NCBI GenBank assembly: GCA_963922715.1
Contig: CAWUJT010000066.1
Span: 1-14,490, forward strand
DNA: 14,490 nt
Reading direction: 5' to 3'
Source: CAWUJT01 sp963922715
Lineage (GTDB): Bacteria > Pseudomonadota > Alphaproteobacteria > Rhodobacterales > Rhodobacteraceae
Each line of letters starts with the position of its first letter. Position 1 is the stretch's first letter. This document shows, piece after piece, positions 1 through 7,992 of this stretch. The position numbers and the translations under genes are program-made. The notes beneath the pieces are model-generated. The model worked only from the letters and a program-made list of their open reading frames with translations. It searched no databases and had not been told where the DNA came from.

Positions 1-1522
1 TGAGGTCAATGTTGCTGCGCACACCCCAGACCAGGGGTTGGACGTACAAAGGCACATAAGCCACCTCATCTTGCAATATCGCGGCCACTTCATCCAGCAT
101 GGCTTGGCGTTTGCCATCGTCAATCTCTGACTGGATCAAAGGCAGCAGCGTATCAATACGCGCATTGGAATAACCGCCAAAATTCCAAGAGCCGAGTTTC
201 TTTTCCGCATTGGGGGTGGAGGCCAGAAAGCGGATGGGATGCTCGGCATCAAATGTGCCCGGTGACCAGCCTAACAGATACATATCGAAATTATCGGCAC
301 GCAGCTCTGGCCAGTAATTTTGCACCGGCATCGCGTCCAGGGTTGCGTTTAACCCCGCCTGTGCCAACATCGCTGTGATCGCTTGGCACACAGCCTCATC
401 ATTCAGGTAACGGTTGTTGGGACATTTGAGGTCAAAACTGGCCCCAGCAACGCCAGCCGCTTCCAACAGGGCTTTGGCCCCGTCCGGGTCATATGCATAG
501 GGTGCGGCATGAGCCATTGAATAACCGCGCATCGCTGGGCTGACCAGCTGGCTGGCCACTTCGGCATTGCCACGCATGATGGTTTGCAAAATCGCAGGCA
601 CATTCACCGCCTTTGCCACCGCTTCACGTACCCGTGGGTCAAGAAAGATGTCCGAGGCCCCGGCCCCGCTTTCGCTCACGCCTGCCTGCTGATCAAAGCC
701 CAGCATAATCACCCGTGCTTCGATCCCCTGGATCACCTTGACGTCTGCGTTGCTTTGTAAGCGCGCAACATCTTGAATTGGAACGGGGTTGATGAAATCG
801 ACATCCCCCGACAAAAGCGCCGCGAGCGCTGTGGCGGGGTTCTGGATGGGCGTCAGCTCTGCCCGGGTGATGTTGTGCTCAACCGTGCCCCACCAGCCTT
901 GGTGTGGCTCCAGAATCGTACGCAAGCCTGGCTCGCGAGCTGTGATTTGGAATGCGCCGGTACCATTGGCATTCAGTGTCGCATAATTGCCTTGTTCTTT
1001 GTCAGGACGCTCTGCCCCGTTGGCCATGGCCCAATCGCTGTCCATAATCATCCAGTTTGCAATGCTGTCGGGGAAAATCGGATTGGGTGCGCTGGTTAAG
1101 ATATCGACGGTAAAATCATCGACCTTGATCACATCGCTGACCGGGGCAAACCAACTGCGTGTATCTGATACTTCACTCGACGCACGTTCATACGAAAAGA
1201 CCACATCGTCAGCATTGAATGCAGCCCCGTCTTGGAAGGTCACACCTTGCCTCAGTATAAAGCGCCAGCCTTCCCCAGCGCCAATCGGTTCCCAAGATGT
1301 GGCGAGTGCCGGCTCAATCGTCATGTCTTTGCCCCGACGCACCAGCCCTTCGTAGACGTTATTCAAAAAGCCCAGAACCGGGGCCGAGTTGACTGCATGA
1401 GGGTCCATGGTTTGCGGGTCTGTGGTGACGGCAAACTTAAACTCTTCAGACAGGGCAGGACCTGCCAGAATTGCCGAAAACATCAAAGCGGCAGTCATAG
1501 AGGTTTTTAGAGTGACAGACAT
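1..1522 (-). CDS. ABC transporter solute-binding protein, family 5 (3'-truncated by window edge)
   Basis: Periplasmic binding protein of the SBP_bac_5 family, which delivers peptides, nickel or other small solutes to an ABC permease. ATG at 1522 is preceded by AAGGAA about 6 nt upstream. The frame stays open to the left edge, showing 507 residues. Residues 1 to about 25 form a Sec signal peptide (hydrophobic AALMFSAILAG, probable cleavage after ALS before EEF). Family signatures follow: TDPQTMDPHAV near the mature N-terminus, RQGVTFQDGAAFNADDVVFS, ANGTGAFQITAREPG, TPIQNPATALAALLSGDV and CPNNRYLNDEAVCQA. The visible end VWGVRSNIDL matches the end of the neighbouring paralogue, so only about 15-20 residues should be missing. 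It lies downstream of the terminator of that paralogue. Solute unknown: peptide is the default, but family 5 also binds opines, glutathione and sugars. Confidence 0.93.
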   Translation of the reverse strand, partial: MSVTLKTSMTAALMFSAILAGPALSEEFKFAVTTDPQTMDPHAVNSAPVLGFLNNVYEGLVRRGKDMTIEPALATSWEPIGAGEGWRFILRQGVTFQDGAAFNADDVVFSYERASSEVSDTRSWFAPVSDVIKVDDFTVDILTSAPNPIFPDSIANWMIMDSDWAMANGAERPDKEQGNYATLNANGTGAFQITAREPGLRTILEPHQGWWGTVEHNITRAELTPIQNPATALAALLSGDVDFINPVPIQDVARLQSNADVKVIQGIEARVIMLGFDQQAGVSESGAGASDIFLDPRVREAVAKAVNVPAILQTIMRGNAEVASQLVSPAMRGYSMAHAAPYAYDPDGAKALLEAAGVAGASFDLKCPNNRYLNDEAVCQAITAMLAQAGLNATLDAMPVQNYWPELRADNFDMYLLGWSPGTFDAEHPIRFLASTPNAEKKLGSWNFGGYSNARIDTLLPLIQSEIDDGKRQAMLDEVAAILQDEVAYVPLYVQPLVWGVRSNIDL

Positions 1523-1591
1523 AGACGTTTCCTTTTCAAAGATGCGATGTTGAAAGGAGCTTTTTTTAGAAGTAAGCTGTAACACTTCTTC

Positions 1592-1628
1592 GAAAAAGAA
1601 TAGGGCCGCTTTGTATCAAAGCGGCCCC
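1592..1628 (-). terminator. Rho-independent terminator after the upstream solute-binding protein gene
   Basis: A perfect 10-bp inverted repeat (GGGCCGCTTT at 1603-1612, AAAGCGGCCC at 1618-1627) has a 5-nt centre whose outer bases can also pair. On the minus strand the stem is followed by TATTCTTTTTC, a T-rich tract. It begins 8 nt after the stop of the gene at 1636-3213. It would end most transcripts there and let limited read-through into the second binding-protein gene, a common way of setting different expression levels within transporter operons. Confidence 0.85.
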
Positions 1629-1635
1629 AACGTGA

Positions 1636-3213
1636 TCAATTCATTGTGATATATTTCACTTTCGGCTGATCTTCGGGATCGACCTCTATGCCGACGGCCT
1701 CTGACATGCCCCAGTTCAACACCTGGTGATGGATCGGGATGTAGAGTTGTTCGTCTTGCACAACACGCCAGATCGCTGCGATATCGCTGTTGCGGCCCTC
1801 CAGATCCGTGTTGGAAGCCAGACTTTTGATCATTGCGTCAATGTCGTCGTTGTCAAAGCCGGTTCCATTCCACGAGCCGATATCGCTTTCGCGTCCGTGA
1901 ACCAGAAAGTTGAAGATATATTCAGAGTCGTAGGTTGGAACACCCCAGCCCAGCATATAGAAATCCGTTTCACCATTGGTGATCAGCGGGAAGTGCTGTG
2001 CTTTGGGCTTGGCGTCCAGATTCACCGTAATTCCGATTTGACCTAGCATTCCGACAGCGGCCTGACAGATCGCTTCATCGTTGATGTAGCGGTCATTGGG
2101 GCAATCGAGACGGATGGAGAACCCGTCGCCATAGCCAGCCTCTGCCAGAAGTGCCTTTGCGCCTTCGACATCGGTGGTGCTTTCACTATCCATGGCTTCG
2201 GTCCAGCCGTTGACGAAGGGGGGCGCAATCATGCCTGCTGGGATCGATTGGCCACGCATCACCACCTGCTGGATCGCATCACGGTTCATCGCCATGGACA
2301 TGGCGCGGCGCACGCGCACATCGGCCAAGGGATTCGCGCCGTCTACATTATCAGCGTCGATATCATCGGCGCCTTGGTTCATGCCAAAGAAAATGACACG
2401 GTTTTGCGGGGCCTTCTTCACAACCAAACCTTCGGCGGCATCAACCCGCGCCAAGTCTTGTACCGGCATATCTTGGAGGAAGTTCACTTCGCCCGACAGC
2501 AAGGCCGCCACACGGGTGGCTGCATTCTGGATGGGCGTGTAGATGATTTCGCTCACCTCCATCGGGAACTGATCGCGTCCCCAATAGGCCTCATTGCGTG
2601 ACATCACAGTTCTGACATCAGGCTCCCGGCTGACCAGTACATATGGACCAGTGCCGTTTGCGTTGGTGGTGGCATAGGTGATCTCTCCACCTTCGAAATC
2701 TTGCACATTGACGGTGTCATTCGCCTCGGCCCAGCCCTTGTCCATGATGAACAAATTGGTCAAATTGGACGGCAAGATTGGATTTGGCCCATCGGTGACC
2801 ATCTCAATGGTGAAGTCATCCACTGCGCGCACCTCGGTGATCGAGCCAATCAGTTCCTTCATGTCAGAGTTCGGTTGCTTGGCGCGCTCAAAGCTGAACA
2901 CAACATCTTCGGCTGTAAATGCAGCGCCATCGTGGAAGGTCACGCCTTGGCGCAGGTTGAAGATCCAAACATTGGGGTCATCCGCGCTCGGGGCCCAATC
3001 GGTGGCCAATGCCGCCTCAAAAGCGCCTGTGGTATCCCGGATAATGAGGGGCTCATACATTTGATGGCGGACAGTATGGGTCGGCCCTTCGTTCTGTGCA
3101 TGCGGATCAAGCGTCAAAGCATCCCCGGAGCGGGCCCATCGTAGTGTTTCTGCGCTAAGGCTCGTTGTCAGTAACACCGCTGATAGAGCCAAAAAACTGG
3201 TGCTTAATTTCAT
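1636..3213 (-). CDS. ABC transporter solute-binding protein, family 5 (complete)
   Basis: Complete 525-residue extracytoplasmic solute-binding protein of the SBP_bac_5 (peptide/nickel) family, of normal length. ATG at 3213 has AGGAG about 6 nt upstream. Residues 1-21 form a Sec signal peptide (MKLSTSFLALSAVLLTTSLSA, cleaved before ETLRWA). There is no lipobox cysteine, so the product is probably free in the periplasm. Recognisable segments are LTLDPHAQNEGPTHTVRHQM near the N-terminus, RQGVTFHDGAAFTAEDVVFS, ANGTGPYVLVSREPD, TPIQNAATRVAALLSGEV, and CPNDRYINDEAICQAAVGM, which carries two cysteines also found in the downstream paralogue. The two proteins align end to end, which indicates tandem duplication. 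The 212-bp gap upstream probably holds the promoter, and a strong terminator follows. The ligand cannot be told from sequence. Confidence 0.95.
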   Translation of the reverse strand: MKLSTSFLALSAVLLTTSLSAETLRWARSGDALTLDPHAQNEGPTHTVRHQMYEPLIIRDTTGAFEAALATDWAPSADDPNVWIFNLRQGVTFHDGAAFTAEDVVFSFERAKQPNSDMKELIGSITEVRAVDDFTIEMVTDGPNPILPSNLTNLFIMDKGWAEANDTVNVQDFEGGEITYATTNANGTGPYVLVSREPDVRTVMSRNEAYWGRDQFPMEVSEIIYTPIQNAATRVAALLSGEVNFLQDMPVQDLARVDAAEGLVVKKAPQNRVIFFGMNQGADDIDADNVDGANPLADVRVRRAMSMAMNRDAIQQVVMRGQSIPAGMIAPPFVNGWTEAMDSESTTDVEGAKALLAEAGYGDGFSIRLDCPNDRYINDEAICQAAVGMLGQIGITVNLDAKPKAQHFPLITNGETDFYMLGWGVPTYDSEYIFNFLVHGRESDIGSWNGTGFDNDDIDAMIKSLASNTDLEGRNSDIAAIWRVVQDEQLYIPIHHQVLNWGMSEAVGIEVDPEDQPKVKYITMN

Positions 3214-3288
3214 GAATATCTCCTATTGTCGTTCATGCTGCCCCATATGCGCTATTGCGGGATTTGTCTTAACTCAATCCGCCAAAAC

Positions 3289-3321
3289 ACACGAAGCAAT
3301 ACATTCGTGTACAACTTTATA
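3289..3321 (-). promoter_or_regulatory. Candidate operator/promoter region upstream of the solute-binding protein genes
   Basis: A perfect 7-bp inverted repeat (ACACGAA at 3289-3295, TTCGTGT at 3304-3310) is separated by 8 nt, the geometry of a dimeric repressor site. Just upstream in the minus-strand sense lies TATAAA (3316-3321), a possible -10 box. A TTGAGC at 3342-3347 is spaced too widely (20 nt) to be a convincing -35. The repeat sits about 76 nt before the ATG at 3213 in the only sizeable gap of this region. The palindrome is seen directly; the regulatory role is inferred. The rest of the gap (3214-3425) shows no gene and no strong terminator for pyrD. Confidence 0.35.
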
Positions 3322-3425
3322 ATGACAGCAAGTAACACGGGGCTCAATATCTAAATTGCCTTTCTTCATACAAGTGTGGGATTGGCGCAGATATAGGTAA
3401 GTGTTGCACTGACATCTTTATTTAC

Positions 3426-4478
3426 TTACGTCCAACGATCAATATCAATGCCCACAGCCTGCTGAACCGAGGAAAATCCGTCGTTCTCGAGCAGAGCATC
3501 AAGGCCACGGACAATCTGACCAATCAAGCTGATCCCTTGGAAAACCATTGCCGTGTAAAGTTGCACGGCTTGGGCACCCGCTTTGATTTTGGTGTAGGCG
3601 GTCTCTGCACTATCAACCCCACCGACACCGAGTATGGGGATCTGACCCGCTGCGCGTTGATACATCTGCGCGAGAATACGCGTTGATGGTGCGAAAAGTG
3701 GTGCACCTGACAGGCCGCCGGCCTCTGTCTGCCAAGAGGATTGCAAACCTTCTCGACGTATCGTTGTGTTCGTCGCCACAAGAGCATCTACCTTGGTTTT
3801 CAGGGCAATATCGACAATTTTTGTAAGTTCAGACTGACCAATATCTGGGGCAATCTTCAAAAAGATCGGTACCGGTTTGTTCAGGCTATCGCGCGCCGCC
3901 ATAACACGCTCCAAAAGTGCAGCGAGCGCAGCAGGCCCCTGTAGATCACGCAACCGCTCTGTATTCGGGGAGGAGACATTCACAGTGGCGAAATCCACGA
4001 AAGCTCCGCAGGTCTCCAGCACGGCGGCAAAATCCGCGATACGGTCTGTGCTGTCTTTATTTGCCCCAAGATTAAGGCCAAGGGGTACACCATTGGGCCG
4101 CGCGGCCAGACGTGCCGCAATGTTATCCATCCCCGCATTGTTGAACCCAAAACGGTTGATGACGGCATGATCTTCGATCAGGCGAAAAAGTCTTGGCTTT
4201 GGATTGCCGAGCTGCGGCTTCGGCGTGACCGCGCCCACTTCCAAAAATCCAAATCCGGCCTTTTGAAGCGGGGCAATACAGGTGGCATTTTTATCAAAGC
4301 CTGCGGCAAGGCCAATGGGATTGGGCAGATCAAGCCCAGCGATGCTTGTCACCAATCTCGGGCTGGTGATGGGACCGGGCAGCGGCACGAGCCCGGTGCG
4401 CAAAGCTGCGAGGGCAAGTCCATGCGCGCGCTCTGGCTCCAACAATCGTAGACCTTGCAGACCAAAGCGCTCAATCAT
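3426..4478 (-). CDS. pyrD: Dihydroorotate dehydrogenase (quinone), class 2
   Basis: Oxidises dihydroorotate to orotate with FMN and passes electrons to ubiquinone; fourth step of de novo UMP synthesis, at the inner face of the cytoplasmic membrane. The chosen start gives 350 residues, normal for class 2. The N-terminal part MIERFGLQGLRLLEPERAH is the membrane-associating extension that marks class 2. Key segments: GLAAGFDKNA (about 57-65), INRFGFNNAGMDN (about 107-119), NVSSPNTERLR (167-177) with the class 2 catalytic serine at about 170, FLKIAPD (206-212), ATNTT (235-239), GVGGV (284-288) and QLYTAMVFQG near the C-terminus. A longer frame opens at 4649, but those extra 57 residues lie over the DUF952 gene. 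ATG at 4478 overlaps that gene's stop as ATGA and gives the family N-terminus, so translational coupling is likely. Confidence 0.96.
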   Translation of the reverse strand: MIERFGLQGLRLLEPERAHGLALAALRTGLVPLPGPITSPRLVTSIAGLDLPNPIGLAAGFDKNATCIAPLQKAGFGFLEVGAVTPKPQLGNPKPRLFRLIEDHAVINRFGFNNAGMDNIAARLAARPNGVPLGLNLGANKDSTDRIADFAAVLETCGAFVDFATVNVSSPNTERLRDLQGPAALAALLERVMAARDSLNKPVPIFLKIAPDIGQSELTKIVDIALKTKVDALVATNTTIRREGLQSSWQTEAGGLSGAPLFAPSTRILAQMYQRAAGQIPILGVGGVDSAETAYTKIKAGAQAVQLYTAMVFQGISLIGQIVRGLDALLENDGFSSVQQAVGIDIDRWT

Positions 4479-4813
4479 CCCAGACCGTCTGGGAAAGAAT
4501 GGCGATCCCCTGCCCAAGGTAGCGGTTCTGCCCAAAGCACATCTGTCAGTCGTAGCGGTCCATAAAGGTGCGGAAAGAGCGCCCCAGCGCGCGCAGGCTC
4601 CCACTGTAAAGCGGTGCCAAGTCTCTCTGCATCCACAGCCAAAAGCCAAAGCCCATCGATACCTTCAAACCATTTGGCAGCGGTTTGCGCAACTTGTTCA
4701 GCGTTTGAAAAATGAACAAACCCATCCACGACATCAACGGGCGCGCCCTGTGTTTGTCCCTGGGCCTGCAACTCTGCCCATTCTTCGGCACGCAGGATTT
4801 TGTAAATCTCCAT
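4475..4813 (-). CDS. DUF952 family protein
   Basis: 112 residues, close to the usual length of DUF952 (PF06108). Recognised by the N-terminal block MEIYKILRAEEWAEL, the central GFVHFSNAEQVAQTAAKWF, LWLLAVDAERLG, and the C-terminal block ALQWEPARAGALFPHLYG followed by PLRLTDVLWAEPL. The histidine in VHFS and the one in FPHLYG are the most conserved-looking polar positions and could form an active site. The biochemical role of the family is not established; it is a small soluble cytoplasmic protein with a predicted fold related to ADP-ribosyl-handling proteins. Its stop overlaps the pyrD start by 4 bp (ATGA), an arrangement common in alphaproteobacteria, so it is probably co-expressed with pyrimidine synthesis. 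No clear Shine-Dalgarno precedes ATG 4813; the start is chosen from the family N-terminus. Confidence 0.9.
   Translation of the reverse strand: MEIYKILRAEEWAELQAQGQTQGAPVDVVDGFVHFSNAEQVAQTAAKWFEGIDGLWLLAVDAERLGTALQWEPARAGALFPHLYGPLRLTDVLWAEPLPWAGDRHSFPDGLG
4479..4493. repeat. Palindrome immediately 5' of the pyrD start codon
   Basis: CCCAGACGGTCTGGG on the minus strand is a perfect 7-bp inverted repeat around one central base. It ends directly at the pyrD ATG (4478) and lies inside the last codons of the DUF952 gene. As RNA it could form a 6-bp stem with a 3-nt loop in the ribosome-binding region. It may be chance within the FPDGLG codons. Confidence 0.5.
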
Positions 4814-4921
4814 AAATAGCGCATGGCGGTTCTAAAATGACTCGTCAAGACCATGATCTTTTTGGTATGTTGAAAAAGGTAACTAGCGTTGGTTTCGACA
4901 ACAGTTTCTGGGGAGAATGCA
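4814..4921. promoter_or_regulatory. Divergent intergenic region
   Basis: The 108 bp between the DUF952 gene (minus) and the 5'-nucleotidase gene (plus) must hold start signals for both if they have their own promoters. A TTGACG lies on the minus strand at about 4844-4849, but no good -10 box follows at normal spacing. On the plus strand GGGGAGA at 4910-4916 is a good Shine-Dalgarno for ATG 4922. No operator palindrome is evident. The promoter assignment is positional only. Confidence 0.35.
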
Positions 4922-6484
4922 ATGTATAAACTCGTCATGAAAACGGCTCTGTTATGTCTTTTGACAAGCGCGGTACAAGCTGACTACACACTACATATTC
5001 TGCATATCAATGACCTACACAGCCGGATTGAACCCGTTTCGAGATTTGACGGCACCTGCTCTGTCACGCAAGACCAGGCTGGGGAGTGCTTTGGCGGTGT
5101 GGCGCGGCTAAAAACCTATCTAGACGCCAAACGGGCAGAGCTGGCAGGGGAAAATGTGATTACCTTGGATGCAGGCGATCAGTTCCAAGGCTCTTTGATG
5201 TATACAACCTATAAAGGCGCTGTCGAAGCTGAGATGATGGAGGCCATTGGTTTTGATGCGATGGCGGTGGGCAACCATGAATTCGACGATGGCCCAAACG
5301 TTCTGGCCAGCTTTGTCGACAACGTCTCTTTTCCCGTGATCTCAGGCAATCTTGACCTGAGCGGTTCCAACACACTGAAAGGTAAAATCAACGATTTTGT
5401 TGTGCTGAACGTGGGAGGCGAGAAGATCGGGATCATCTCTGCATTGGCCACGGATACAGCAGAAACGTCATCTCCAGGGCGGAATGTGATTTTCCAGGAT
5501 GAAATGGATGCGCTGGCCGCCGATGTGGCAGAGTTAGAGGCCCAGGGTGTCACAAAGATCATTGCGCTAAACCATGTTGGCGCGCTCAAGGATTTCCAGA
5601 TTGCCACGTTGCCAGGCATTGATGCCGTTATTGGTGGGCATTCTCACACGCTCTTTTCCAATACCATTGATAGGGCTGCGTTTGGATATCCACATTTCAT
5701 CGAGGACACCCCTGTGGTGCAGGCCGGGGCTTATTCAAAATATGTGGGACACCTGACGTTGACGTTCGAAGATGGCGGTATTCTGCGCTCGGCATCCGGT
5801 GACACGGCACTCCTTGATGCATCCGTTCCGCAAGATACGGATTTGATGGCCAGAATAGCAGAGCTGGCTGGACCGATTGAAACGCTCAAAGCACAGGTGA
5901 TTGGAGAGGCCACGGCGTTCATCGAAGGGGACAGGAGCGTGTGTCGCGCGATGGAATGCGCGATGGGTAACTTGGTGGCGGATGCGATGCTGGATCGGGT
6001 GCAAAACCAGGGCATTGACATCGCTATCCAAAATGGCGGTGGCCTCAGAGCGTCGATTGACGCTGGTGAAATCACGATGGGTGAAGTGCTAACCGTATTG
6101 CCTTTTCAAAACACTTTGGCCACATTTACAGCGTCAGGTGCCGATATACTGGCCGCTTTGGAGAATGGCGTTAGTGAGATCGAAGAAGGTGCAGGGCGCT
6201 TCCCACAGGTTGCCGGCCTCAGTTATCGTTTTGATCTCACAGCCACACCGGGGTTACGTATCTCTGACGTTATGGTCGGTGATGTCTCTATCGATCCAGA
6301 AGCCACCTATGGAGTTGTTACCAACAACTACATGCGAAATGGCGGCGATGGATATGATATGTTCGAAACAGCTCAAGATGCCTATGATTTTGGGCCTGGC
6401 CTTGAGGTCGTTGTCGCGGATTACATTGCGAAACTGGGTGGGGCCTACACACCCTACACCGATGGACGCATCACCCCCCGCTAG
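4922..6484 (+). CDS. Periplasmic 5'-nucleotidase / UDP-sugar hydrolase family metallophosphoesterase
   Basis: Secreted bimetal phosphoesterase of the UshA/5'-nucleotidase family, expected to release phosphate and nucleosides from nucleotides in the periplasm. It has 520 residues. I start at ATG 4922 rather than 4889 because GGGGAGA lies just before it and the signal peptide then begins correctly (MYKLVMKTALLCLLTSAVQA, cleaved before DYT). Metal-binding blocks of the N-terminal metallophosphatase domain: HINDLH (D31, H33), DAGDQFQGS (D83, D86), GNHEFD (117-122), NHVG (217-220) and GGHSH (238-242). The C-terminal 5_nucleotid_C domain has IQNGGGLRAS (about 369-378), LPFQNTLA and the nucleotide-stacking block MRNGGDGYDMF (471-481). 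Cysteine pairs 46/56 and 341/346 could form disulfides, as fits export. There is no lipobox or C-terminal anchor. It stands alone and points toward the gabD-type gene, with 60 bp and no convincing terminator between them. Confidence 0.95.
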   Translation: MYKLVMKTALLCLLTSAVQADYTLHILHINDLHSRIEPVSRFDGTCSVTQDQAGECFGGVARLKTYLDAKRAELAGENVITLDAGDQFQGSLMYTTYKGAVEAEMMEAIGFDAMAVGNHEFDDGPNVLASFVDNVSFPVISGNLDLSGSNTLKGKINDFVVLNVGGEKIGIISALATDTAETSSPGRNVIFQDEMDALAADVAELEAQGVTKIIALNHVGALKDFQIATLPGIDAVIGGHSHTLFSNTIDRAAFGYPHFIEDTPVVQAGAYSKYVGHLTLTFEDGGILRSASGDTALLDASVPQDTDLMARIAELAGPIETLKAQVIGEATAFIEGDRSVCRAMECAMGNLVADAMLDRVQNQGIDIAIQNGGGLRASIDAGEITMGEVLTVLPFQNTLATFTASGADILAALENGVSEIEEGAGRFPQVAGLSYRFDLTATPGLRISDVMVGDVSIDPEATYGVVTNNYMRNGGDGYDMFETAQDAYDFGPGLEVVVADYIAKLGGAYTPYTDGRITPR

Positions 6485-6544
6485 CTGTGAATGGCACAAG
6501 CGTTGTGGGTTGCACACAAACAGCACAGGTGTGTAAAAAGCGTC

Positions 6545-7990
6545 CTAAATGCCATCGATGCAGACGTATTTTGTCTCAAGGTAATCCTCAAGCCCTTGGC
6601 TGCCGCCCTCTTTCCCAAGCCCGCTTTGTTTCACACCCCCGAAAGGGGCTTCGACCGTCGTAATCAAGCCAGAGTTCACGCCAATCATGCCGTATTGCAG
6701 CGCCTCATTTAGTCTGAAAATGCGTCCCATATCCTGGGTGTAGACATAACAGGCTAGGCCGTATTCGGTGGCATTGGCCATCTCCACGGCCTCTTCTTCT
6801 GTGTCGAATTTATAAATTGGGGCGAGGGGGCCAAAAATTTCTTCCTGGGAAAACGCCATCTCTTGCGTTGCTTGGGTAATCACAGTGGGTGTGAAAAATG
6901 TGCCGCCATTTTTATGCCGTGCGCCACCAGTTGCGATTACGCCGCCTTTTGCCTTTGCATCGTCAATCAGCGCCTCAACCTTCTCAACTGCCGCGATATC
7001 GATCATAGGTCCAAGTTCCACACCATCAACCATACCGTCACCGACTTTTAGCGCTTTTGTTGCGGCGATAAATTTATCCACAAAGACATCGTGAACACCC
7101 GCCTGAACATAGATGCGATTGGCGCAAACGCAGGTTTGCCCCCCATTGCGAAACTTTGAGATCATGGCCCCTTCGACGGCTTTGTCGATGTCGGCATCGT
7201 CAAACACCACAAAAGGCGCGTTGCCGCCCAATTCCATAGAGACTTTTTTAACCGTGTTCGCGGATTGTCGAATAAGTTGTTTTCCCACTTTCGTAGAGCC
7301 TGTGAACGTGATTTTTCGCACCTCAGGCATGGCCATCATAGCGCCGACAATTTCTCGGGCTGGACCTGTGACAATATTCACGACACCGGCCGGATAGCCC
7401 ACCTCTTCCGCCAGCGCACCCCAAGCCAAGCCCGAATAGGGTGTGACTGTAGAAGGTTTGGCCACCACAGTACAGCCCACCGCCAAAGCTGGTGCAAGCT
7501 TGCGGGCGAGCATCGAGGACGGAAAGTTCCACGGGGTAATCATCCCCACCACACCCACGGGGTGTTTTGTAACAAGGATACGGCGCCCATTCACACCAGA
7601 TGGGACAATCTCCCCCTTTGAACGGCGCACTTCTTCAGCAAACCAACGGACATATTGCGCACCAATGGCGATTTCCCCCTTTGCTTCAGCCAAGGGTTTG
7701 CCCATTTCCAGTGTCAAAAGTTCTGCTAGGGACGCTTGATTATCCATCACTGCATCATGCAATGTCCATAACAATCTGCACCGCTCCATAACTGACATGG
7801 TCGCAAACCCAGGAAAGGCGGCAGCAGCAGCAGCAATGGCCCGTTCCGTTTCCAGCCAACCGCTTGCGGGAACGGTGCCGATCACCTGTCGTGTTGCCGG
7901 GTTTCTGACGTCTATCTTCAGGCCAGTGTCAGCTTTGATCCAAGCACCAGCGATAAGATTGCTGTGACGCATATAGGTTTCATAAATCAT
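6545..7990 (-). CDS. NAD(P)-dependent semialdehyde dehydrogenase, GabD (succinate-semialdehyde) type
   Basis: Cytoplasmic aldehyde dehydrogenase of 481 residues that oxidises an acid-bearing aldehyde to the acid. Catalytic residues are N155 (TPWNFP), E253 (MELGG) and C287 in GQTCVCANR. C289 gives the CxC redox pair typical of succinate-semialdehyde dehydrogenases. R163, R281 and S440, at positions that bind the substrate carboxylate in GabD/SSADH, are all present, so the substrate should carry a terminal anionic group. Known members act on succinate semialdehyde; a GabD-type branch oxidises sulfolactaldehyde to sulfolactate in sulfoquinovose degradation. ATG 7990 has GAGGA 6 nt upstream, inside the end of the preceding gene; MRHSNLIAGAW at 7972 is an alternative start. 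It is the last gene of the operon, 2 nt after the hydroxyacid dehydrogenase. The family is certain; the substrate is open, so no gabD symbol is given. Confidence 0.94.
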   Translation of the reverse strand: MIYETYMRHSNLIAGAWIKADTGLKIDVRNPATRQVIGTVPASGWLETERAIAAAAAAFPGFATMSVMERCRLLWTLHDAVMDNQASLAELLTLEMGKPLAEAKGEIAIGAQYVRWFAEEVRRSKGEIVPSGVNGRRILVTKHPVGVVGMITPWNFPSSMLARKLAPALAVGCTVVAKPSTVTPYSGLAWGALAEEVGYPAGVVNIVTGPAREIVGAMMAMPEVRKITFTGSTKVGKQLIRQSANTVKKVSMELGGNAPFVVFDDADIDKAVEGAMISKFRNGGQTCVCANRIYVQAGVHDVFVDKFIAATKALKVGDGMVDGVELGPMIDIAAVEKVEALIDDAKAKGGVIATGGARHKNGGTFFTPTVITQATQEMAFSQEEIFGPLAPIYKFDTEEEAVEMANATEYGLACYVYTQDMGRIFRLNEALQYGMIGVNSGLITTVEAPFGGVKQSGLGKEGGSQGLEDYLETKYVCIDGI

Positions 7991-7992
7991 TT

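Noticed and set aside
4479..4649. Longer pyrD start at 4649
   Set aside because: It adds 57 residues that overlap DUF952 in another frame and lack pyrD similarity. ATG 4478 gives the class 2 N-terminus and an ATGA overlap.
4282..4815. 177-codon open frame on the plus strand across pyrD and DUF952
   Set aside because: Antisense to two recognised proteins; no domain or ribosome site.
6485..6544. Possible terminator between the convergent 5'-nucleotidase and semialdehyde dehydrogenase genes
   Set aside because: Only short CACAC/GTGTG repeats with long centres and no T-tract at the right place on either strand.
6545..7990. Calling this gabD for GABA degradation
   Set aside because: No GABA aminotransferase or regulator is near, and the operon neighbours point to sugar or hydroxyacid metabolism. 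Only the family assignment is supported.
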